Positions 1-9,748 are shown, counted from the first letter of the stretch. The stretch: 64,000 nucleotides of DNA from Fibrobacter succinogenes (GCA_902791475.1 CADAWC010000002.1:1-64000), one strand, 5' to 3'. The notes: a model not told the origin generated them from the letters alone. Numbers and translations: made by a program.

Positions 1-141
1 GTTCATGCCCGCGTTCGTGAACATGAGCGTCGGGTCGTCATGCGGAACCACCGGCGAAGAACGCACAAAGAGGTGGCCCTTGGATTCGAAGAACTTGATA
101 AAGGATTCGCGCACTTGCGCAGAAGTCATTTTTTCGGACAT
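1..141 (-). CDS. alaS: alanyl-tRNA synthetase, N-terminal fragment (cut by window edge)
   Basis: Only the first 47 codons are present; the gene runs off the left edge. The reading begins [20 protein letters not shown] and contains [20 protein letters not shown], the highly conserved start of class II AlaRS, which charges tRNA-Ala in the cytoplasm. An AAAGGA ribosome-binding site lies 6 nt before the ATG, and a TATCTTTG box (169-176) lies about 27 nt upstream, which supports this start. The family assignment rests on this short but very characteristic stretch. Confidence 0.93.
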   Translation of the reverse strand, partial: MSEKMTSAQVRESFIKFFESKGHLFVRSSPVVPHDDPTLMFTNAGMN

Positions 142-168
142 AGCTATTCCTTTGATTTTTTACGAGCG

Positions 169-176
169 CAAAGATA
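169..176 (-). promoter_or_regulatory. -7 box (TATCTTTG) for alaS
   Basis: On the minus strand this reads TATCTTTG, an exact match to the TAnnTTTG -7 element known from Bacteroidetes. It is 27 nt from the alaS ATG, leaving room for the visible Shine-Dalgarno. No clear TTTG -33 element is seen. That Fibrobacter uses this promoter type is inferred from its recurrence in this window. Confidence 0.55.
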
Positions 177-217
177 GAAAAAAAGAAACGCCCGCTCAAT
201 GGCGAGCATGACAATGT

Positions 218-258
218 ACCAATAACTAATAGCTAATGACCAATGACCAACAACTAAT
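218..258. repeat. heptanucleotide tandem repeat (ATTRG type)
   Basis: On the minus strand about six successive 7-mers of the form NNATTRG or close variants (TTATTAG, TTGTTGG, TCATTGG, TCATTAG, CTATTAG, TTATTGG) run without gaps after the lipoprotein stop codon. A degenerate REP-like palindrome (about 188-213) lies beside it. These resemble the short tandemly repeated heptamers (STRR) known from other bacteria and carry no ORF. Confidence 0.6.
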
Positions 259-739
259 AAATCTTCTTCATGTCGGTGAGATGCCCTTCTTTTTCGTGGA
301 AGAGCGTGAGCGACCCACCTTGAATCTTCTGGAAAATCTTGGTGAGTTTTGCAACGGCAGCAGCCTCGTCAAAGCCGATTTCATTGTAAGCCGTTTCTCC
401 AATCACGATGCCCACGTTCATCAAGTCTGGGGCCTTGCGACGCAAGTAATTCAAGAATTCCTCATCGCTATTGAGCACGTCTGTCGGCGTAAGCTTTTCG
501 AATTCCGACGGATCGCGCGTGCTCGCATGCAGCGGGAACATGTCATCGGCCACAATCTGCCTAGAGTTCAAATAGAAAACGTTTCCAACATACAAACTAA
601 TAGAATCATTCAGTACCTGACGCACTTCAATCAGCACATCGCTCGTAATCGAGGCCTCCTGAATGTCAAGCTTAGAAGGGGCGCAAGCCATAAAAGCGAG
701 CGAAATTGCGGCAATAGCCGTAAGGAAAAATTTTTTCAT
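254..739 (-). CDS. hypothetical lipoprotein
   Basis: A 161-residue protein with a lipoprotein signal: positive start MKKFF, hydrophobic core, then FMAC with the Cys at about residue 19 as the lipid-attachment site. The mature part is charged and helical, with no motif I recognise. It is probably an envelope-anchored protein of unknown role. The start is supported by a GAGG site 6 nt before the ATG. It stands alone between alaS and the GH16 gene, with a heptamer repeat directly after its stop codon. Confidence 0.75.
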   Translation of the reverse strand: MKKFFLTAIAAISLAFMACAPSKLDIQEASITSDVLIEVRQVLNDSISLYVGNVFYLNSRQIVADDMFPLHASTRDPSEFEKLTPTDVLNSDEEFLNYLRRKAPDLMNVGIVIGETAYNEIGFDEAAAVAKLTKIFQKIQGGSLTLFHEKEGHLTDMKKIY

Positions 740-820
740 GATTACCTCTTTTTATCCCAATATACAATCATTTACATTCCAAAAAAAGCAAAAAAACTTT
801 CATAAAACAAATTAATCAAG

Positions 821-866
821 GAGATTCCCTCCCGGAACGGAGTCCGGGATGACAGGCGGGAATGAC
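821..866. repeat. REP-like palindromic repeat
   Basis: Contains GGAGATTCCC, an inner CCCGGA/TCCGGG pair and GGCGGGAATGACA, the arms of a palindrome that recurs near 25.6, 26.8, 31.8 and 47.4 kb. It is non-coding and lies in the gap between the lipoprotein and GH16 genes. Confidence 0.6.
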
Positions 867-870
867 ATAC

Positions 871-900
871 AAAAAAACCTCCCAGATTGCTCCAGGAGGC
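871..900 (-). terminator. terminator of the GH16 gene
   Basis: On the minus strand a CCTCC...GGAGG hairpin is followed by seven T. It begins 23 nt after the GH16 stop codon. Confidence 0.7.
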
Positions 901-922
901 TTGTTTCTATACACCAAACTTT

Positions 923-1963
923 TTAGTTCGCTTCGTAGTCCAGGATAATACGGCAAACACCTTGTTCAACGACGATGTTGCTCGGACGGTACATCACGCG
1001 TTCCATTTCCCAGTCGCCTGCGGTCCAACGATTCGGATCGATATCTTCGCCATCGAAATCGTCTTGCCAAGACAGCGTAAAGCCTTTAGTTGCCGGGTCG
1101 TAAGCATAGACGCGAACGTAGTCGATTTGCTGTTCAACCGGGAGACCAATGCCATTGTTCCACTTGCCCGTCCAAGAAGCAGTTTTAGACACCCAGAGAT
1201 TGAAGCGGAGAGTTTCCTTTTCAGTCAAGAAAGCAACCTGATCTGCATCGGCATGCTTGCCACGGCTCATGCCAAGCGTATCGCGACGGATTTCGACACT
1301 GTCGATTTCCCAAGCCACATATTCCGGAGTCCAGACGATAGCATACAGATGAAAGTCCTGCGTAGCGTCAAAGCCAAATGCATGCAGCGGCTTGCTTTCG
1401 GAGGCTGTAAGAGCATTGATGGAAGGATTGGCTTCGCGGGTAAGAATGTTGGACTGCCAAGCAGTCGGATCCTTGCCAAGCACTTCAATATCGATTTCGT
1501 TCCATGGTTCTTCCCCCTTCATCCAGGAATTGTCATAGTTCAAGAACATGGAACTCACGGAACCGGAGATTGCAGCCATTTTCATGCGGGCTTCGAAACG
1601 GCCGTACTTAAACTGTTCCACACCAGTGAGTTCAGCACCGTAGAACGTGTATTCTTTAGACGGATCGATGGCAGTCAGAGGTGGCACAGCGTAGGTGAAC
1701 TGAGCAGCGCCATTCGAGCTGGAAGAAACTGCCGGGAGGGCATCCACAGAGCTGGAGGATACGCCAAGAACATCGACAGAGCTAGAAGAAACTCCTGCAA
1801 CCGGAGCAACAGAGCTGGAAGATTCACCAACCGGAAGGAGAGCTTCGGAGCTGGAGGATGAACCCGCAGTCGGATTAGAAGCAACCGGGTAGGTGGGGGC
1901 GTTGGTATCAGAGCAAGCGGCGAAGAATGCCATTGCAACCATAGGGATGAGAATCTTTTTCAT
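923..1963 (-). CDS. GH16 beta-glucanase lipoprotein, circularly permuted (licheninase-like)
   Basis: A 346-residue lipoprotein (MKKILIPMVAMAFFAAC; Cys about 17) that should hydrolyse 1,3-1,4-beta-glucan at the cell surface. A Ser-rich linker (about 35-85) with repeated SSSSV blocks precedes the catalytic part. The GH16 signature WNEIDIEVLG (about residues 154-163) supplies the two catalytic Glu and the middle Asp. The strand with FDGEDIDPNRW, normally N-terminal to the catalytic motif in GH16 enzymes, lies here near the C terminus, after RFNLWVS and YVRVYAY. This is the permuted order known from the F. succinogenes 1,3-1,4-beta-glucanase. GAGG before the ATG supports the start. Substrate is inferred from family; laminarinase activity is the alternative. 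Confidence 0.88.
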   Translation of the reverse strand: MKKILIPMVAMAFFAACSDTNAPTYPVASNPTAGSSSSSEALLPVGESSSSVAPVAGVSSSSVDVLGVSSSSVDALPAVSSSSNGAAQFTYAVPPLTAIDPSKEYTFYGAELTGVEQFKYGRFEARMKMAAISGSVSSMFLNYDNSWMKGEEPWNEIDIEVLGKDPTAWQSNILTREANPSINALTASESKPLHAFGFDATQDFHLYAIVWTPEYVAWEIDSVEIRRDTLGMSRGKHADADQVAFLTEKETLRFNLWVSKTASWTGKWNNGIGLPVEQQIDYVRVYAYDPATKGFTLSWQDDFDGEDIDPNRWTAGDWEMERVMYRPSNIVVEQGVCRIILDYEAN

Positions 1964-2330
1964 AATTACCTCGTTCTTTCTGTCTATAAGATAGCTTCTG
2001 AAAACGTAGAGCGTATGACTAGCGAGAGTATTTTTAAAATCATCTGTATCAACCGTATTTTACATATTTTTGAAGCGTTTTTACATAAAAAACACGACTT
2101 TTTCAAAAATCGGTCATGTAAGATTTCCGTAAGTATTTTAAGGAGTCCGATTTGAATAAAATGGTTCATTTTATACCTTGCCCGCCCCTTTTTTAATATG
2201 TATATTGCGTTTTACAAAAAAAATCGATAGAAAAAAGCACAAATTCGGGCCCACCTTTTTCTACAACGCTTAAAAGTTAAACAACTTTTTAATTGTATTG
2301 ACAGCAGGGTTCGAGACAAAAGAGGTTACT

Positions 2331-4586
2331 ATGCAGGAAGCATGGCTTGGCTTTAGAGGCGGTCGCTGGCAGGAAGAAATCAATGTCCGCGACTTCATCC
2401 AAAAGAACTATACTCCATACGATGGCGACAAATCGTTCTTACAAGGTCCGACCGAAGCTACGAACAAACTCTGGGCTGAACTCCAGGACTTACAGAAGAG
2501 AGAAATTGCAAAGGGTGGCGTCCTCGACATGGACACAGACGTTGTCTCCACTCTTACAAGCCATCAGGCAGGCTATATTGCCGAAGAAACTAAGGATCTC
2601 GAAAAGATCGTAGGTCTTCAGACCGACAAGCCGCTCAAGCGCGCATTCATGCCGTTCGGCGGCATCAAGATGGCTGAAGAATCTTGCAAGAACTACGGTT
2701 ACACACCGAGCGAAGAACTTCACCGCATCTTTACGGAATTCCACAAGACTCACAACCAGGGTGTTTTCGACGCCTACACGCCTGCAATGCGTATGGCTCG
2801 TAAGGCCCACATCATTACGGGTCTTCCGGACACTTACGGCCGTGGCCGTATCGTCGGTGACTACCGCCGCGTTGCTCTTTACGGTATCGATTACCTCATC
2901 GCCCAGAAGAAGGCCGACAAGGCTCTGACCGATGAAACGGATATGCGCGAACACGTTATCCGCGAACGTGAAGAACTTGCCGAACAAATTAAGGCTCTCG
3001 AAGGCATGAAGGCCATGGCCAAGATTTACGGCTATGACATTTCTAAGCCGGCTATGAACGCCCGCGAAGCTGTGCAGTGGCTCTACTTCGGTTACCTCGC
3101 TGCCATCAAGACGCAGAACGGTGCCGCTATGAGCGTTGGCCGTGTTTCGACCTTCATCGATATTTACATGACGCGTGACTTGCAGAACGGCACGCTCACC
3201 GAAGTCGAAGCTCAGGAAATCATCGACCACTTTGTGATGAAGCTTCGCATGGTGAAGTTCGCTCGTATCACAAGCTACAACGAACTCTTCAGCGGTGACC
3301 CGGTGTGGGCTACACTCGAAGTTGCTGGCCTCGGCCAGGACGGTCGCCATCAGGTGACCAAGAACGACTACCGTTTCTTGCACACGCTCGTGAACATGGG
3401 ACCGGCTCCGGAACCGAACCTCACGATTCTCTACAGCCCGCGCCTCCCGGCCAGCTTCAAGAAGTTCGCTGCGGAAATCTCCGTGAAGACCAGCGCCATC
3501 CAGTACGAAAACGATGACACGATGCGCCCGATTTGGGGTGACGACTACAGCATCTGCTGCTGCGTCTCTGCAACCCAGACCGGTAAGGAAATGCAGTTCT
3601 TCGGCGCCCGCGCAAACCTCGCCAAGACTCTCCTCTACGCCATCAACGGCGGTAAGGATGAATGCCTCGTGAAGGGTACGCAGGTTGGCCCGGAATATCC
3701 GCCTATCACTAGCGAATACCTCAACTACGATGAAGTCGTCCACAAGTTTGAACTCTACATGGATTGGCTCGCTCACTTGTACGTGAATACTTTGAACTTA
3801 ATCCACTACATGCACGACAAGTACTACTATGAAGCCGCCGAAATGGCCCTCATCGATACCAACGTCCGCCGCACATTTGCAACGGGTATCGCAGGCTTCA
3901 GCCACGTTGTCGACTCCCTTTCTGCAATCAAGTACGCAAAGGTCAAGGTCATCCGTGACCCAGCTACGGGCCTTGCCGAAGACTTCCAGATCGAAGGCGA
4001 CTTCCCGCGTTATGGAAACGACGACGACCGCGCAGACAGCATCGCCGTTTGGCTCCTCAAGACGTTCATGGCCAAGATTAAGCAGACGCCGACTTACCGC
4101 AATTCTGAACCGACCACTTCTATCCTTACCATTACAAGCAACGTTGTTTACGGTAAGGCAACGGGTGCACTCCCGGATGGTCGTAAGCAGGGTGAACCGT
4201 TCTCTCCGGGTGCAAGCCCGAGCTACGGTGCCGAAAAGAACGGCCTCTTGGCATCTCTCAACTCTGTCGCGAAGATTCCGTACGAATACGCTCTCGACGG
4301 TATCAGCAACACGCAGACGATCAACCCGGATGCTCTCGGTCACGACGACGAAGAACGCACCAACAAGCTCGTGCAGGTTCTCGACGGTTACTTCGGCCAA
4401 AGCAGCCACCACTTGAACGTGAACGTATTCGGTGTCGAAAAGCTCAAGGACGCTATGGAACATCCGGAGAAGGAAGAATACCAGAACTTCACGATCCGCG
4501 TTTCTGGCTACGCGGTGCGCTTCATCAAGCTCACTCGCGAACAGCAGCTCGACGTGATTGCCCGCCAGGCACACGGCGTGCTCTAA
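2331..4586 (+). CDS. pflB: formate C-acetyltransferase (pyruvate formate-lyase)
   Basis: Converts pyruvate and CoA to acetyl-CoA and formate by a glycyl-radical mechanism in anaerobic mixed-acid fermentation. The 751-residue protein is full length. Near the N terminus it has [15 protein letters not shown], then the active-site Cys pair in [16 protein letters not shown] (three Cys in a row here), [13 protein letters not shown], and the C-terminal glycyl-radical loop [13 protein letters not shown]. The ATG at 2331 is preferred over an in-frame TTG at 2298 because AGAGG lies 5 nt upstream and the protein then aligns with PFL N termini. The radical-activating partner pflA lies 3.9 kb downstream on the same strand, not adjacent. 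A strong terminator follows. Confidence 0.97.
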   Translation: MQEAWLGFRGGRWQEEINVRDFIQKNYTPYDGDKSFLQGPTEATNKLWAELQDLQKREIAKGGVLDMDTDVVSTLTSHQAGYIAEETKDLEKIVGLQTDKPLKRAFMPFGGIKMAEESCKNYGYTPSEELHRIFTEFHKTHNQGVFDAYTPAMRMARKAHIITGLPDTYGRGRIVGDYRRVALYGIDYLIAQKKADKALTDETDMREHVIREREELAEQIKALEGMKAMAKIYGYDISKPAMNAREAVQWLYFGYLAAIKTQNGAAMSVGRVSTFIDIYMTRDLQNGTLTEVEAQEIIDHFVMKLRMVKFARITSYNELFSGDPVWATLEVAGLGQDGRHQVTKNDYRFLHTLVNMGPAPEPNLTILYSPRLPASFKKFAAEISVKTSAIQYENDDTMRPIWGDDYSICCCVSATQTGKEMQFFGARANLAKTLLYAINGGKDECLVKGTQVGPEYPPITSEYLNYDEVVHKFELYMDWLAHLYVNTLNLIHYMHDKYYYEAAEMALIDTNVRRTFATGIAGFSHVVDSLSAIKYAKVKVIRDPATGLAEDFQIEGDFPRYGNDDDRADSIAVWLLKTFMAKIKQTPTYRNSEPTTSILTITSNVVYGKATGALPDGRKQGEPFSPGASPSYGAEKNGLLASLNSVAKIPYEYALDGISNTQTINPDALGHDDEERTNKLVQVLDGYFGQSSHHLNVNVFGVEKLKDAMEHPEKEEYQNFTIRVSGYAVRFIKLTREQQLDVIARQAHGVL

Positions 4587-4633
4587 TTCGTTTGGAAAAG
4601 CGACACGATTGCGAAAGTCGCAAAATTTAACAG

Positions 4634-4658
4634 GGTTCCCGAAAGGGAACCTTTTTTT
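4634..4658 (+). terminator. terminator of pflB
   Basis: GGTTCCC-GAAA-GGGAACC hairpin followed by seven T, 47 nt after the pflB stop codon. Confidence 0.9.
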
Positions 4659-4740
4659 GTTATTGGGGGAATGCCGATTTATGAGGAAATGCGCGCGTTG
4701 AGATGCGACGAAAAGCCGCGGAAATGGGAAGGCGACGGTT

Positions 4741-5439
4741 CTATGCCACGATGTAATTTTCGTTCTTCTGGCGGCGAGCGTAAACGGATTCTAAGAACAT
4801 GAGGACTGAGGTTTTGTCACGCACAAGCCCACGCTTATGGCTCAAGCAAAAACGCGTTGGCGTGAGCGTTTTCAATAGCTTTATCTGCTCACCCAAAATT
4901 TGCACATTATAGACGTCTGGCGAGCCATGACCTACCATCGGGTACGTTGCATCACCCAAAAAAACATAATCATCCACAATGAGCGCAAGCGAGCCTTTAG
5001 CATGGCTATTGGGCATCGGCAAGATTTGAATCTGCACGCCATCGTCAAACGCAAGCGGTTCCATCACAACGTTCTTTGCAACGCCCTCAATTTCACCGAA
5101 CGTTTTTGAAGTGTAGGCACCCACGTAAAGCGCATCAATGTCTAACGAAATCTCGCCACCGCACATGCGCTGGACATTCAGCAAATGGTCCCGATGAAAA
5201 TGCGATATGACGACGTTTTTCGCAAGACGCACACCATTGTCACGCTTTGCAAGATTCGCCGCATCGTCTACGAGAATGTGCGGCAGCTCGTTGATAAACT
5301 GCGCCGCATCATCGCACGCGCCCACGTCAAAAATCCACCACGCGCTATCGCCACGCACAGCGATGACATCCGCACTCAGCGGGTCATTCGACATCTGCAA
5401 ATAATGGATTCTATCGGTAAGTTTAACAATCTTGGGCAC
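4741..5439 (-). CDS. metallo-beta-lactamase-fold hydrolase
   Basis: A 232-residue soluble MBL-fold protein. The metal ligands are visible: HFHRDH (the HxHxDH motif), a His in NSHAKG, the Asp in LGDATYP, and a late His in LSHKRG. No signal peptide is seen, so it acts in the cytoplasm; substrate unknown (thioesterase/glyoxalase II-like chemistry is usual). The GTG at 5439 is preferred because TATCTTTG, an exact -7 box, lies 5 nt upstream (5445-5452) and similarity-like sequence begins there. The longer reading from 5499 would overlap the end of the upstream lipoprotein gene. GTG start and leaderless mRNA are inferences. Confidence 0.8.
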   Translation of the reverse strand: MPKIVKLTDRIHYLQMSNDPLSADVIAVRGDSAWWIFDVGACDDAAQFINELPHILVDDAANLAKRDNGVRLAKNVVISHFHRDHLLNVQRMCGGEISLDIDALYVGAYTSKTFGEIEGVAKNVVMEPLAFDDGVQIQILPMPNSHAKGSLALIVDDYVFLGDATYPMVGHGSPDVYNVQILGEQIKLLKTLTPTRFCLSHKRGLVRDKTSVLMFLESVYARRQKNENYIVA

Positions 5440-5458
5440 GGCGCCAAAGATAGAATAT

Positions 5459-6313
5459 TTATTTCGCACTAGACGCACGTGAATACGGAGCGTCAACAAT
5501 ACGAGCTATCGTATCGCCATCCGCCAAGATTTCCTTGGTAGTATAAGAAATACACGGCATCAATTTTACACTCGAACCCAGTTCACTTTCGCAATACGCA
5601 TCGGCAACTCCTGTGACAATCACCTCATTTATTTGGACTTCTTTTTTACCGCTTTCGCACATACTGCAAACAGTAACCGAATAGGAATTGTCTCTATAAA
5701 TCGAATCAAGAGATGTTTTATATTCGTCAAGATTACTTTCTACAGCCACGGTCTCCGCAGTCGTCTTTAAGTCTTGTATAGCAACATCACCACTTTTAAA
5801 GAAACCATTCGCATCGACATAAATACTCAGATTGTTTTTATTATTGCGAATGACGCGACCTTCAAAAACACGCACATAATTAAAGGTGTATTCCGTAATT
5901 CGTGATTCTTCATCAATGGAGATAATCCTGTACTGGTCCACGTATTGGCTCGGCATTACAGCTGCCAAAATTCCCTTAGCCCACTTGTCTCTATCAGATT
6001 CCAATTCTGAAAGATCGACCTGCACACTATCTTTTTCAAACCAAATTTCATCGACATAAGAACGAGATTCCTTGACATTATACTTTTCGCTCAAAAGAAG
6101 TTTCATTTCCTTGAACGTCTCATTCGTAGACTCTTCAATTACAGCAACCGAAGACGATGCAGAACGTGGCGAACTCAGATAATTTACGATTTTATCATCG
6201 AATACAATTGGAGATTCCGTGTCTGCACTAGTGCCTGAATCCGCAGAACAGGCAACAAAAAAGCCAAAACATGCAGCAATCGCCAAAGAGTTAAGTAAAA
6301 CAAATCTCATCAT
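5459..6313 (-). CDS. hypothetical lipoprotein
   Basis: A 284-residue lipoprotein: hydrophobic segment ending FFVAC, with Cys about residue 22 as the lipidation site, then a low-complexity Ser/Thr/Asp stretch. The rest is rich in beta-strand-like sequence. A CSMCESGKK motif and two more Cys (YCESELG, MPCISY) near the C terminus could form disulfides. No known family recognised. GAGGAG lies 4 nt before the first of two tandem ATG codons. It lies upstream of the MBL gene on the same strand, and the upstream 290 bp are AT-rich with no other gene. Confidence 0.75.
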   Translation of the reverse strand: MMRFVLLNSLAIAACFGFFVACSADSGTSADTESPIVFDDKIVNYLSSPRSASSSVAVIEESTNETFKEMKLLLSEKYNVKESRSYVDEIWFEKDSVQVDLSELESDRDKWAKGILAAVMPSQYVDQYRIISIDEESRITEYTFNYVRVFEGRVIRNNKNNLSIYVDANGFFKSGDVAIQDLKTTAETVAVESNLDEYKTSLDSIYRDNSYSVTVCSMCESGKKEVQINEVIVTGVADAYCESELGSSVKLMPCISYTTKEILADGDTIARIVDAPYSRASSAK

Positions 6314-6603
6314 TCATCTCCTCAAAATTTATTCACCTTATAAAATGTAGATGAAAAATCGAGACTGAAAAAGATGTTTTTTTCAACAAAAAAATGCAGA
6401 TTTACGGGCTATAAGCAACGCAATTTTGGCATTTTGTATTAATATAGAGCACAAATCATGCTTTTAACTCCATTATTTACACACAATTCCATCATTTTTT
6501 ACAAATATTTACAACAAATTCAATAATTAATACAAATTATTTCATATTATTTATTATATTATTCATACAAAAGAACAAAACCTAACACAATCAGGAGAAA
6601 GAA

Positions 6604-8421
6604 ATGAAATCAAAAACAATAGCGCTGCTTGCCAGCAGCGTCATGGCGATCTGTACCCACGCCGCAGACAACGCGATAGCCGTATCTAGCGCCCAGTTGC
6701 ACAAAGGCTATGCAAAAGTAGACGTTTTAGGGCGTCACAACCCTAATGTTCGTAACACAACACCAATCGTCTATGCGAAAAAGTCTATCAAAGACAAGCC
6801 CATGCTCGCCAAACAATACTCTGTGCCCAACTACCCGTACCAAAGTACAGAACCGAGAATCAACACGTTCTCTGGTGAATACTCTAACCTCAAAAACGCA
6901 AACAACAACCAATTCACCGAAACTTATAAATGGTGCGGTTCAACAAAGACTAAAACAGAGTACGCACAAACCACAAGCACTTTTGAATCAGGACGCCGCA
7001 TTCGCGAATATTACGCCGCAGGAACAATGGAAGGGTTAACCGGCTTTAATGGCTCTACAGACAAACGTAAAGTAGGACCGGACATTTATTTAAATCAGAG
7101 CACCTACACTCAAAATTACATGGATGGTCCGCAAACAGCAAACATCGGCAACATCGATGATGAAAACAGTTTAAGGAACATCGCAATTTCACATAGCAAA
7201 ACAGGTAACGGCATCGGCATTTACGTCCAACAAAAGGCAATTCCTTCCGACGGACTCGGCTTACAGTTCGAACAACTAAACGGATGCAACGGCAGTCGTG
7301 GCACAATAAATATGTACAGAGAAATGTACTATGCCAGTGAACCCATCCGCATTTTGAATTCTGCCTCCGCAAAGGCCAAAGTTTACGTCATGGACTCAGA
7401 TTGTGGAGAATATGGTTCTATCACAAATCTCAGATCTGGAGCAAGACAACCGAACAACCCGCAAACAAAAAACAACAATTACAGTGTTCCGCTTTACGTC
7501 GGTTTACATACAAACGGTCGAGGAACCGACTACAACTACAACCTTATCGCCCAAGATATCGACGACTACGTTTACTTCAACGGAGTTGTTCAAATTGCAG
7601 CTGCAGGCAATACCAGTGGCGAAAATTCATTTATCAGCGACTACGCCAAGGGTGCAAATGTCATTTCCGTTGGAGCAATCAAGCCTGTTCATTACGGAAG
7701 TTCTTATCTAGCAAATTCCGATTGGAACAACACCATCTTAACAAGCTCATTGAAGATGGAAAAGCCCGAAATTGCAAATATTTCAAACATTTACTTGAAA
7801 TCGGCAAAAGGTGGTCTTTTCACCGACGGAATCAATCAGAGATACCGATTCGACTTCCCTGCAGTAACAGGAACCGAAGGTGCCGCCACATTGACTGCCG
7901 CCCAAGTCGTCGACCTCATGGACACAATTCCATTCTACAAGTGGCATCCAGAAGTAATCAAGGCACTGTTAATTTCCGCAAGCACATACGAAATCAGCGG
8001 AGGCTCCTCTTACGACAACGACAGAATGTCCTATTACGATGTCGCGACAAAATATCCAACTTTGAAAAGCATGGTTAGAGGAAATAGATCGCGTTTCTGG
8101 GTCGGCAACAACGCCGATCACTTCAGCTCCGAAAAAATTACATTCCAAGAAACCGGCATCGTCGATGGCAGAAAATACCGTATTGCCATTGCATGGACTT
8201 CTCGTGGCAAGTTCATCAAAGAAAAGAACAAACTCCCGCAGGATATCGATTTGAAAGTTTGCCAAGGAAGCAAATGCGAAACATCTAGATCCAGTGCCAA
8301 TCCGTTTGAAGTCGTGAATTTCACAGCCTCAGGCACAGCCCCGATAACAATCGAAATCGAACGTTACAGAAACGATGGCGGCTACGTGATTTTGGGCTAC
8401 AACATGCACGAGACCTACTAG
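6604..8421 (+). CDS. secreted subtilase-like (S8) protein lacking the catalytic triad
   Basis: A 605-residue protein with a signal peptide (about 1-20, ending CTHA). The fold landmarks of a subtilisin-family protease are present in order: GNGIGIYV (about 200), the region that normally holds HGT reading GSRGT (about 229), AKAKVYVMD (about 257), VQIAAAGNTSGEN (about 328-340, oxyanion Asn), and GTEGAATLTAAQVVDLM followed by WHPEVIKALLISAS. The catalytic Ser position reads Glu (GTE, residue 425), the His is missing, and no Asp is seen at the first position. A C-terminal beta-sandwich (about 490-605; IAIAWTSRG, LPQDIDLKV, NPFEVVNF) follows. Probably a non-catalytic, carbohydrate- or protein-binding relative. 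AGGAG 8 nt before the ATG supports the start. Confidence 0.7.
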   Translation: MKSKTIALLASSVMAICTHAADNAIAVSSAQLHKGYAKVDVLGRHNPNVRNTTPIVYAKKSIKDKPMLAKQYSVPNYPYQSTEPRINTFSGEYSNLKNANNNQFTETYKWCGSTKTKTEYAQTTSTFESGRRIREYYAAGTMEGLTGFNGSTDKRKVGPDIYLNQSTYTQNYMDGPQTANIGNIDDENSLRNIAISHSKTGNGIGIYVQQKAIPSDGLGLQFEQLNGCNGSRGTINMYREMYYASEPIRILNSASAKAKVYVMDSDCGEYGSITNLRSGARQPNNPQTKNNNYSVPLYVGLHTNGRGTDYNYNLIAQDIDDYVYFNGVVQIAAAGNTSGENSFISDYAKGANVISVGAIKPVHYGSSYLANSDWNNTILTSSLKMEKPEIANISNIYLKSAKGGLFTDGINQRYRFDFPAVTGTEGAATLTAAQVVDLMDTIPFYKWHPEVIKALLISASTYEISGGSSYDNDRMSYYDVATKYPTLKSMVRGNRSRFWVGNNADHFSSEKITFQETGIVDGRKYRIAIAWTSRGKFIKEKNKLPQDIDLKVCQGSKCETSRSSANPFEVVNFTASGTAPITIEIERYRNDGGYVILGYNMHETY

Positions 8422-8440
8422 TTTTTTCTCTCAATCAACC

Positions 8441-8475
8441 AAAGGTTCCCCAACGCAAGGAGGGGGACCTTTTTA
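8441..8475 (+). terminator. terminator of the subtilase-like gene
   Basis: Hairpin AAAGGTTCCCC / GGGGGACCT with a T-run, 20 nt after the stop codon. Confidence 0.85.
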
Positions 8476-8500
8476 TTTTGCAAAAGCGATAGGACTTTTT

Positions 8501-8508
8501 TATTTTTG
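8501..8508 (+). promoter_or_regulatory. promoter of pflA (TATTTTTG with TTTG -33)
   Basis: TATTTTTG matches TAnnTTTG exactly and ends 4 nt before the pflA ATG. A TTTG at 8477-8480 is 20 nt upstream, the usual -33/-7 spacing of Bacteroidetes housekeeping promoters. The transcript would start at or next to the ATG. Confidence 0.6.
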
Positions 8509-8512
8509 CATC

Positions 8513-9298
8513 ATGACTCTCGGAAGAATCAACAAGCTCGAAACGTTCGGATCGGTCGACGGACCGGGAATCCGCTTTGTCGTATTTACGCAGGGTTGCC
8601 CCATGCGCTGCAAGTTCTGCCACAACCCGGAAACATGGGATTTCGGCACAAAAAGCGCAAACGGAACAGAGAACGGATCGTTCGAAATAAGCACCGAAGA
8701 CTTGCTGAAAAAAGCGGTGCGCTACAAGCCCTACTGGGGAACCGATGGTGGCATCACCGTAAGCGGCGGCGAACCTCTTGCACAAATCGACTTCATGATT
8801 GAATTTTTCGAAGCCGCAAAAGCAGCGGGAGTCCACACGTGCGTCGACACAAGCGGTGTTACCTTCAGGCCCACAGGCGAACCGTTTGCTAAGTTCGAAC
8901 GGTTGATGAAATCCACTGACCTCTTGCTCGTGGACATCAAGCACATCGATGCAAAAGCCCACAAAGAACTCACGGGCCACGAAAACGACAACATCATCGA
9001 ATTTTTCCGTTACCTCGACCGTATCCAAAAGCCCATCTGGATCCGCCACGTACTCGTGCCAGGCATTAGCGATAACGACGAAGCGCTCACACGCACCCGC
9101 GACTTCATCCGCACATTAAGCAACGTCAAGCGCGTCGAAGTCCTCCCCTACCACGCATTCGCTCTCAGCAAGTACCAAGAACTCGGTATTGATTACGCCC
9201 TTAAAGACACGCAAACGCCCACCGCCGAACGCGTCCAAAACGCCAACGAGATTCTCGAAACCGCCAAATATACCGGCTGGAAAAGCAGTAGGCAGTAG
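8513..9298 (+). CDS. pflA: pyruvate formate-lyase activating enzyme
   Basis: A 261-residue radical-SAM enzyme that installs the glycyl radical on PflB. The cluster motif is CPMRCKFCHNPETW (CxxxCxxC, about residues 27-34). TVSGGEPL (SAM-binding GGE) and the later HVLVPGISD, YHAFALSKYQELG are typical of PflA. Length fits the family. The start directly follows a -7 box with no Shine-Dalgarno, suggesting a leaderless mRNA. It stands downstream of the subtilase-like gene, after that gene's terminator, and so is a separate unit from pflB. Confidence 0.95.
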   Translation: MTLGRINKLETFGSVDGPGIRFVVFTQGCPMRCKFCHNPETWDFGTKSANGTENGSFEISTEDLLKKAVRYKPYWGTDGGITVSGGEPLAQIDFMIEFFEAAKAAGVHTCVDTSGVTFRPTGEPFAKFERLMKSTDLLLVDIKHIDAKAHKELTGHENDNIIEFFRYLDRIQKPIWIRHVLVPGISDNDEALTRTRDFIRTLSNVKRVEVLPYHAFALSKYQELGIDYALKDTQTPTAERVQNANEILETAKYTGWKSSRQ

Positions 9299-9428
9299 GA
9301 AGGAATCGTTATACGAGATGGCGATCCCGGCACAAGGCCGGGATGACAGCGCAAAAAAGGAGATGCCCGCTCGTCCCCGTCATCCCCGTCAAGCGAGGAC
9401 AGGCGCGAGGACAGGTAGGCGGGCATGG
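9283..9428. repeat. heptamer repeat plus REP-like palindromes
   Basis: Directly at the pflA stop codon two GCAGTAG heptamers occur. Then come a CCCGGCacaagGCCGGG hairpin with ATGACA, a GGAGATGCCCGCTC arm and a distant GGCGGGCATGGCA arm. The rest of the gap to 9748 holds no credible gene; I see only degenerate palindromes (TTCCCGCGCTAAAGCGCGGAG, 9579-9600). Confidence 0.55.
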
Positions 9429-9748
9429 CAATGCAAAAAGACGAGGCGCGTAGCGTATCCCGCATATTTCAGCAAGGGATAAGAAACAAGTAAGGTCACA
9501 AGCTACATCTTGACACGAAAACAAGTTTCCGACAAGATATGTTTGCGACATCCTTCGACGAACAACGGACTACGTCCATTTCCCGCGCTAAAGCGCGGAG
9601 TCTCAGTAACGAGGCGTCGAATCCCCGAAGCATTCAGCTTTCCAAATTTTGCTCAAAACCGAGCGAGACAAAGAACGCTTTGGCGTAGCGTATAATAATA
9701 CGTGAGCCAAAGCGTGATACCGTATCGCGATGTGTTTTCAGCGAAATT

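Noticed and set aside
2490..3776. 428-codon minus-strand ORF inside pflB (and a second one, 3798-4574)
   Set aside because: Antisense of a highly conserved gene; composition is that of a reverse-frame reading (His/Val/Arg/Glu-rich) with no start site or motif.
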